Assembly (NCBI GenBank): GCA_026388315.1
Contig: JAPLKA010000118.1
Span: forward strand, 1 to 64,000
Direction of reading: 5' to 3'
Origin: Pseudomonadota bacterium
GTDB taxonomy: Bacteria; Desulfobacterota; Syntrophorhabdia; Syntrophorhabdales; Syntrophorhabdaceae
Length of the DNA stretch: 64,000 nt
Part shown: piece after piece, positions 59,620 to 64,000 of the stretch
Layout: every line of letters begins with the position of its first letter
How positions within the stretch are numbered: position 1 is the first letter of the stretch
Position numbers and translations under genes: made by a program
Notes under the pieces: generated by a model
What the model saw: the letters and a program-made list of their open reading frames with translations, nothing else
The model's database searches: none
What the model was told of the DNA's origin: nothing

Positions 59620-61905
59620 TTATTTATTTGCTTCCTGTTCCTTTTTCTCCCTCAATGCCTTCAGGATTCTTTCCGGGGTAATGGGGAGTTCTTTCATCTG
59701 TATGCCCAGTGCGTTGTAAATGGCGTTACCCAGTGCTGCTGCTGTGGGGTTCGTGAGTCCTTCGCCTGCCTCTTTTGCTCCGTAGGGTCCTTCCGGCTCG
59801 TAGGTGTCTATCTCAATAATCCCTGCTTCCGGCATCTCCGGCGCCCTGATGATTTTGTAGTCAACAAGGTTTGGATTCAACATCTTGCCATTGTCCATAG
59901 GCATATCCTCGAGGTATGCGTAACCGGCCGCCATTGAAAAGGCCCCCTCAAGCTGACCGATGAGGCCGAGCTGGTTGATGGGCTGGCCGCAATCGTGTGC
60001 CGTCATGGCGTCAATAAGCGTAATTTTACCGGTTTCAGGATCTATTTCAGCTTCAACAGCCTGCATCATGTAACTGTATGCGGGGGAGATCATACCCTTT
60101 CTGTGAGGCGTATAGTAGCCGCGGCCTAGAATCCTCTGGCCGTCTTTTGCGCGGAGCGCCTTTTTCACGAGGTCAGTATATTTCATGCCCCTTTCAGGAC
60201 GTGCAACAACGTGAACCCATCTGTCCTTGATGTCAAGGTCATATACGATGTTCAGGCCCATTTCCGCGTAGGCAAATTCGAGGAGTTGTTTCTTTGCATC
60301 CTCGCAGGCCATTTTCACTGCATTACCGGCCATGAGGGTCTGTCTCGATCCCCAAGCGCCAAGGTCTGCCGGGCAGTGGTCAGTATCGCCGGAGTGGACC
60401 TTTATATCTTCTATTTTTACGCCAAGCGTTTCAGCGCAGATGATGGCCATAGTGGTATTAGAACCCTGACCGATATCCTGGCAGCCGACGTGAAGTTCAA
60501 CGGTGCCGTCTTCGTTGATGGTGACAACAGCCGAGGAAAAGGAATAGGGCGAGTCGAACCAGTTAAAGATACCGCCTGACATAAAACCGCAAGAAGAGAT
60601 ACCGATGCCTCTGTTGGGTGGAAGTTCTCCCTTTGCTTTAACCCATTTTTCGATTTCATTGATACATTGTTCCAAACCGCAACTCTGGATGAATGCCTGA
60701 CCAGGGACTTCGTATCCCGGTGTGTGGCCGTTTTTGCGTCGCACCTCAAAGGGGTCAAGGCCAAGGTCTTTACATATCCAGTCGATCTGCTGCTCTGAAC
60801 AGAACATGGCCTGCGGTGCTCCGAAGCCACGCATCGACGTAGATGGCATTGTATTGGTATATACCCTGTATCCGTCGTAACGGTAGCCTCTCCATTTATA
60901 GGGGAATGAATGGAAAAAACCGGAGAGGTAGAGTGCTGTTGCACCCATGCCTGTATAAGCGCCGCCATTTGAAAACATACGGGATTCCCTTGCGAGAAAG
61001 GTGCCGTCTTTTTTAACGCCTGTTCTTACATAGTAGAACATGGGGGTTCTTCTCTTTGATGCGATAAAGTCTTCTTCACGGGTGAAGACGATTTTTACTG
61101 GTTTGAAAAGTTTTTTGGAGAGGACAGCGCTGCAGAACATTGCTGCATCGAGTTCGAACTTGCCGCCGAAGCCGCCGCCTACATAGGGTGCGAGGACGCG
61201 TACATCACCTTCTCTCATACCCAGCACGCCTGCTATAAGACCCTGTGTATAGTATGCAGACTGTGTTGATGCCCAGACTGTAAGCTTGCCGTCCGGTGTG
61301 TAACTCGAAACGGCTGCACGGGTCTCCATGCACATATGGTGCTGGCCGGAGCATTTAAACCAATCCTCTCTTATGTAATCGGCATCTTCAAACGCCTCAT
61401 CTACATCACCCCATTCGATATGACGCGTTACGTTAACGTTTCTCTCTATGCCCTCATGGATTTCGGGGGCTTCTTTCTTGATGGCATCAAGAGGTTCGTA
61501 GACTGCTGGCAATACTTCATATTCGACCTCGATGAGATCCAGGGCTGCTTCAGCGATTTCTTCAGTGATTGCCGCAACTGCTGCTACAGGTTCACCGATG
61601 TAACGTACTTTTTCCAACGGAAGCACCTGTTCATCGCAGAGTTCTGAATACCGTCTCCAGATACCCTGTTTAATGCCGAGGGTGTCTTTTCCTGTTACGA
61701 CGGCCTTTACACCGGAAAGTTCCAGGGCCTTGCTCGCATCGATATTTATGATCTTTGCATGGGGATGGGGGCTCCGTAAGATTTTTCCATAGAGCATGCC
61801 GGGCAGCGTAACGTCGAAGGTATAAGTCGCCCTTCCCGTAACCTTCGCCACCCCGTCAATATTATGAACATGTGTATTAATGACAGAATATTTTGCGTGA
61901 CTCAT
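59620..61905 (-). CDS. Molybdenum hydroxylase large (molybdopterin) subunit
   Basis: A 761-residue subunit of the xanthine dehydrogenase family. Molybdopterin-binding motifs include GGGFGGK, MRGFGAPQAMF and DIGQGSNTTM; the catalytic Glu is expected in GAKEAGEGL. The CO dehydrogenase active-site loop with CSFR is absent. Cofactor is Mo-molybdopterin cytosine or guanine dinucleotide. AAGGAGGAGTGAT sets the start at 61905. Substrate (purine, aldehyde, N-heterocycle or aromatic acyl-CoA) is not decided. Confidence 0.92.
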   Translation of the reverse strand: MSHAKYSVINTHVHNIDGVAKVTGRATYTFDVTLPGMLYGKILRSPHPHAKIINIDASKALELSGVKAVVTGKDTLGIKQGIWRRYSELCDEQVLPLEKVRYIGEPVAAVAAITEEIAEAALDLIEVEYEVLPAVYEPLDAIKKEAPEIHEGIERNVNVTRHIEWGDVDEAFEDADYIREDWFKCSGQHHMCMETRAAVSSYTPDGKLTVWASTQSAYYTQGLIAGVLGMREGDVRVLAPYVGGGFGGKFELDAAMFCSAVLSKKLFKPVKIVFTREEDFIASKRRTPMFYYVRTGVKKDGTFLARESRMFSNGGAYTGMGATALYLSGFFHSFPYKWRGYRYDGYRVYTNTMPSTSMRGFGAPQAMFCSEQQIDWICKDLGLDPFEVRRKNGHTPGYEVPGQAFIQSCGLEQCINEIEKWVKAKGELPPNRGIGISSCGFMSGGIFNWFDSPYSFSSAVVTINEDGTVELHVGCQDIGQGSNTTMAIICAETLGVKIEDIKVHSGDTDHCPADLGAWGSRQTLMAGNAVKMACEDAKKQLLEFAYAEMGLNIVYDLDIKDRWVHVVARPERGMKYTDLVKKALRAKDGQRILGRGYYTPHRKGMISPAYSYMMQAVEAEIDPETGKITLIDAMTAHDCGQPINQLGLIGQLEGAFSMAAGYAYLEDMPMDNGKMLNPNLVDYKIIRAPEMPEAGIIEIDTYEPEGPYGAKEAGEGLTNPTAAALGNAIYNALGIQMKELPITPERILKALREKKEQEANK

Positions 61906-61906
61906 A

Positions 61907-62386
61907 TCACTCCTCCTTGTATTTGCCTTGTGCAACTGCATCAATGGCCCTTACGATGCTGTTGTAACCGGTGCAGCGGCAGATGTTGCCCTCGATGCTC
62001 TCTTTTATCGCGTGTTTTGTAGGGCTTTTATTCTCGTCGAGGAATGCGGTAGCAGACATAAGCATACCGGATGTGCAGAAACCGCACTGGTAGGAACCGT
62101 AATCAAGAAAAGCCTTCTGGATGGGGCTCAGCTTACCATTATCTTCAAGACCTTCAGATGTAACAACGTTCATGCCTTCTACCTGCACTGCAAGAACAGA
62201 ACAGGACTTGACCGCCACGCCGTTCACGGTCACCGTACAGGCGCCGCATGAAACCGTTTCACAACCCCTTTTTGTACCGGTAAAACCGAGGTGATCCCTG
62301 ATGACCTCGACGAGTAACGTCTTCGGGTTTATGAAAACTTCATAATCCTGGCCATTAACTGCTAATTTTAGTATTTGTTTTTCCAT
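61907..62386 (-). CDS. Molybdenum hydroxylase small 2Fe-2S subunit
   Basis: A 159-residue iron-sulfur subunit. The N-terminal plant-type cluster has CETVSCGAC and a later Cys (VKSC); the C-terminal cluster has CGFC and CRC. It passes electrons from the Mo centre to FAD. GGAGG lies 9 bases before ATG 62386. One base separates it from the large subunit start. Confidence 0.95.
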   Translation of the reverse strand: MEKQILKLAVNGQDYEVFINPKTLLVEVIRDHLGFTGTKRGCETVSCGACTVTVNGVAVKSCSVLAVQVEGMNVVTSEGLEDNGKLSPIQKAFLDYGSYQCGFCTSGMLMSATAFLDENKSPTKHAIKESIEGNICRCTGYNSIVRAIDAVAQGKYKEE

Positions 62387-62407
62387 ATCTATCAACCTCC
62401 TTCGCTA

Positions 62408-63277
62408 TTAAGCCTTGGCCTGATCCCAAGCCTTCTTCAGCATCCTTTTGGTGAGAACACCGATGATGTGTCTTCTGTGTGCTTCAGATGCGTGAATATC
62501 GTCTACAGGTTCGCATTCTTCAGATGCAATCTTTCCTGCTTCAGCAAAAAGCGCTTCATCATATTTTTTTCCTATAAGCAATTCTTCCACCTTCTTTACC
62601 CGGAGTGGTACAGGCCCTGCGTTGCCGAGAACAACCCTGGCATCTTTGCAGGTTCCATCGTTATTTAGCGTTACAGACGCTGCAACAGCCACAATACCCA
62701 TGTCGCTGTCCAGGAGGTTAAACTTCTGATAGGCTGCTCCGGTCTTTGGTTCCGGTACAGGAACCTGAACCTCAAGGACAATTTCGTCTTCATTCGTTTG
62801 AGTAGCAAAATAGTCAACAGAAAACTCATCCAGCGGGAATACCCTCTCGCCGTTTACGCCGCCAACTTTAATGCTTGCCTTCAATGAGATGAGAACAGGC
62901 GCAGGATCGCCTGCTGGATCGGCATGGGCAAGGTTGCCGCCGATGGTTCCCCAGTTACGTGTCTGTATGGAGGCGAGCTTGTTCTCCATAGCCACCAGCA
63001 CCGGGTAGTTTTTAGCGATCACATCTGACTTCTCAATCGTCCGGTGGGTGGTTGTGGCGCCGATCTTCAGTCCATCTTTTGCATCAAAAGAAATGTAATT
63101 CAGTTCTTTTACATGCTTGATGTCGAGAAGGTACTCCGGTGCAACCATCCCCTGTCTCATCACGATGAGCAGTGATTGGCCGCCGCAGATCACCTTGCAC
63201 TCGTCCTTATGCTCTGAGAGCATGGAGAGCGCTTCATTAAGTGAACCAGGTTTTAGATAGTTAAAATCGTATATCAT
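62408..63277 (-). CDS. Molybdenum hydroxylase FAD subunit
   Basis: A 289-residue FAD-binding subunit with the two FAD loops typical of the CoxM family, VICGGQSLLIVMRQ and IGGNLAHADPAGDPAP. The extra 4Fe-4S cluster insertion of 4-hydroxybenzoyl-CoA reductase is absent. Gene order FAD-FeS-Mo followed by a CoxG-like gene matches bacterial CO dehydrogenase/xanthine dehydrogenase operons. Confidence 0.93.
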   Translation of the reverse strand: MIYDFNYLKPGSLNEALSMLSEHKDECKVICGGQSLLIVMRQGMVAPEYLLDIKHVKELNYISFDAKDGLKIGATTTHRTIEKSDVIAKNYPVLVAMENKLASIQTRNWGTIGGNLAHADPAGDPAPVLISLKASIKVGGVNGERVFPLDEFSVDYFATQTNEDEIVLEVQVPVPEPKTGAAYQKFNLLDSDMGIVAVAASVTLNNDGTCKDARVVLGNAGPVPLRVKKVEELLIGKKYDEALFAEAGKIASEECEPVDDIHASEAHRRHIIGVLTKRMLKKAWDQAKA

Positions 63278-63301
63278 AATCCTCTCCTTTCTATTATTAC
63301 T

Positions 63302-63368
63302 GGGGCTTGCGTCGCCCCCTCTTCGAGCAAAGCCCGAAGAGACTTCCCCTCTCGCTCGTTGTGCGAGC
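63302..63368 (+). repeat. Repeat family R1, copy D
   Basis: GGGGC-ttgcgtc-GCCCC, CTCTTCGaGC-aaa-GCcCGAAGAG and GCTCG-ttgtg-CGAGC. Hairpin 2 differs in sequence from copies A-C but pairs fully. It lies just upstream of the molybdenum hydroxylase operon. Confidence 0.9.
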
Positions 63369-63462
63369 TAATTCATTCATTGCTGCTAATGCGTTTACCT
63401 TCATGCGTTATTAACCACATTTTTATTCAGCTTTTGGCAATACCATAGATTCTTCTTCGATA

Positions 63463-63732
63463 CTATCCTTCCGAATTGCATAACTGCATATCCATTATTT
63501 TGTCTTCAATGTTCTGGATACAGTTCGGACTTGTTAGAATATTATCCGGTATGCCAAATTTCACATCTGTCGCTTCTTTAGGCTTCATTTTTAGATTGTC
63601 AATTAATCCCGATTCCAATAAACTTCCATGATACCCTTTCGAAAAACAGAGATAATAGTGCCTGCCCCTGTATATTGCACAATCGACACACATTGTTTTT
63701 GAAATAGGGCAGATCATCTTTTCTTTTGCCAT
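63463..63732 (-). CDS. Small Cys-rich protein of unknown function
   Basis: An 89-residue protein with four N-terminal Cys (MICPISKTMCVDC then YYLCF), spaced for a metal or iron-sulfur site, and two more Cys later. CAGGAGAG precedes ATG 63732. It lies upstream of the molybdenum hydroxylase genes on the same strand, beyond an R1 repeat. No function is recognised. Confidence 0.75.
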   Translation of the reverse strand: MAKEKMICPISKTMCVDCAIYRGRHYYLCFSKGYHGSLLESGLIDNLKMKPKEATDVKFGIPDNILTSPNCIQNIEDKIMDMQLCNSEG

Positions 63733-63899
63733 TGCTTACTCTCCTGATTGAAAGGTGATAACACTATACATTTTTCACGAATGGAAATTATTTACAATAT
63801 TTGCCAAAAAGTCAAGCTAATTTTTTAACAGATTATATTTATTATAATAAACCGGTGAGTTACAATGCATATTATTTTGATATGTTAGTAGTTTTATAT

Positions 63900-63983
63900 T
63901 TGTTTACTATAGTGAACAATAAGCTTTAGCCGGGTCTTAGGTCATAGAAAAGGGTTGACAAAGAAGTTTTAATTTCATATAAA
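63900..63983 (+). promoter_or_regulatory. Operator-like palindrome and consensus promoter near the window end
   Basis: TTGTTTACTATAGTGAACAA (63900-63919) is a 20-base dyad with one T.G pair. It is followed by TTGACA (63955-63960), a 17-base spacer and TATAAA (63978-63983). The promoter points to a gene beyond the window. The gap 63733-63899 shows no gene. Confidence 0.65.
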
Positions 63984-64000
63984 GAGAAAAAAACGCTTAG

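Noticed and set aside
59620-63277. Assignment as 4-hydroxybenzoyl-CoA reductase or CO dehydrogenase
   Set aside because: The FAD subunit lacks the 4Fe-4S insertion of the former and the large subunit lacks the CSFR loop of the latter; only the broad family is supported.
1-64000. tRNA, rRNA, tmRNA or RNase P RNA genes
   Set aside because: All intergenic gaps were scanned by eye on both strands for T-arm motifs and conserved cores; none was convincing. A covariance search would be decisive.

Overview
The window reads as a chromosome segment of an anaerobic Gram-negative bacterium, most likely a deltaproteobacterium (Desulfobacterota; a Syntrophorhabdus-like lineage would fit, but this is an inference from gene content). 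The grounds are LpxC (lipid A), multihaem c-type cytochromes with System II cytochrome c maturation (ResB/CcsA), the anaerobic-type PyrD/PyrK dihydroorotate dehydrogenase, a TRAP transporter, a molybdenum hydroxylase with MobA/MobB, sigma-54 activators, and the CarD-PIN-IspD-IspF gene order. No rRNA, tRNA, CRISPR array, prophage or intact insertion sequence was seen.

Layout. 0.2-9.2 kb: a receiver-LpxC fusion, a methylmalonyl-CoA epimerase-like protein, mobB, a Nudix hydrolase, an octahaem cytochrome, dodecin, trpS, murI and a priA whose helicase motifs are lost. 9.3-15.5 kb (minus strand): an Ala/Pro-rich exported protein, then the operon carD-PIN-ispD-ispF-histidine kinase-NtrC-type regulator. 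15.9-24.1 kb: smc, a sodium symporter with a 43-residue partner protein, two small exported proteins and an L,D-transpeptidase-like protein. 24-35 kb: a hybrid histidine kinase, a PflX-type radical SAM protein, adenosine-specific kinase, a TIM-barrel protein, a DUF1460 protein, a cytochrome c3-ResB-CcsA cluster, IHF/HU and a histone-deacetylase-family protein. 35.3-43.2 kb (minus strand): a tightly overlapping operon mobA-rimI-pyrK-pyrD-recJ followed by a large A+T-rich Dna2-like nuclease-helicase. 43.4-47.8 kb: an orphan TRAP dctQM pair, then phoB-phoR. 47.9-54.1 kb: an accessory stretch separating phoBR from the pst operon, holding vapBC, a choloylglycine-hydrolase-family enzyme, an unusual acyl carrier protein-GNAT-KASIII cassette with a decayed KASIII fragment, yjbQ and a DUF2293 gene. 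54.3-58.8 kb: Pho box, pstSCAB and phoU. 58.8-63.7 kb (minus strand): a three-subunit molybdenum hydroxylase with a CoxG-like protein and two small Cys-containing proteins.

The most striking non-genic content is three families of repeats: (R1) a G+C-rich multi-hairpin repeat in four copies whose stems co-vary, one copy lying in frame inside pstA; (R2) a structured repeat of about 220-245 bp in two copies; and (R3) degenerate tracts with a strict 7-base period at eight loci. R1 or R3 sequence lies immediately after the start codons of pstA, recJ and rimI, so repeats have become coding sequence at operon junctions. The most striking genes are the receiver-LpxC fusion, the helicase-dead PriA, the RecJ-coupled nuclease-helicase and the KASIII-GNAT-ACP cassette.
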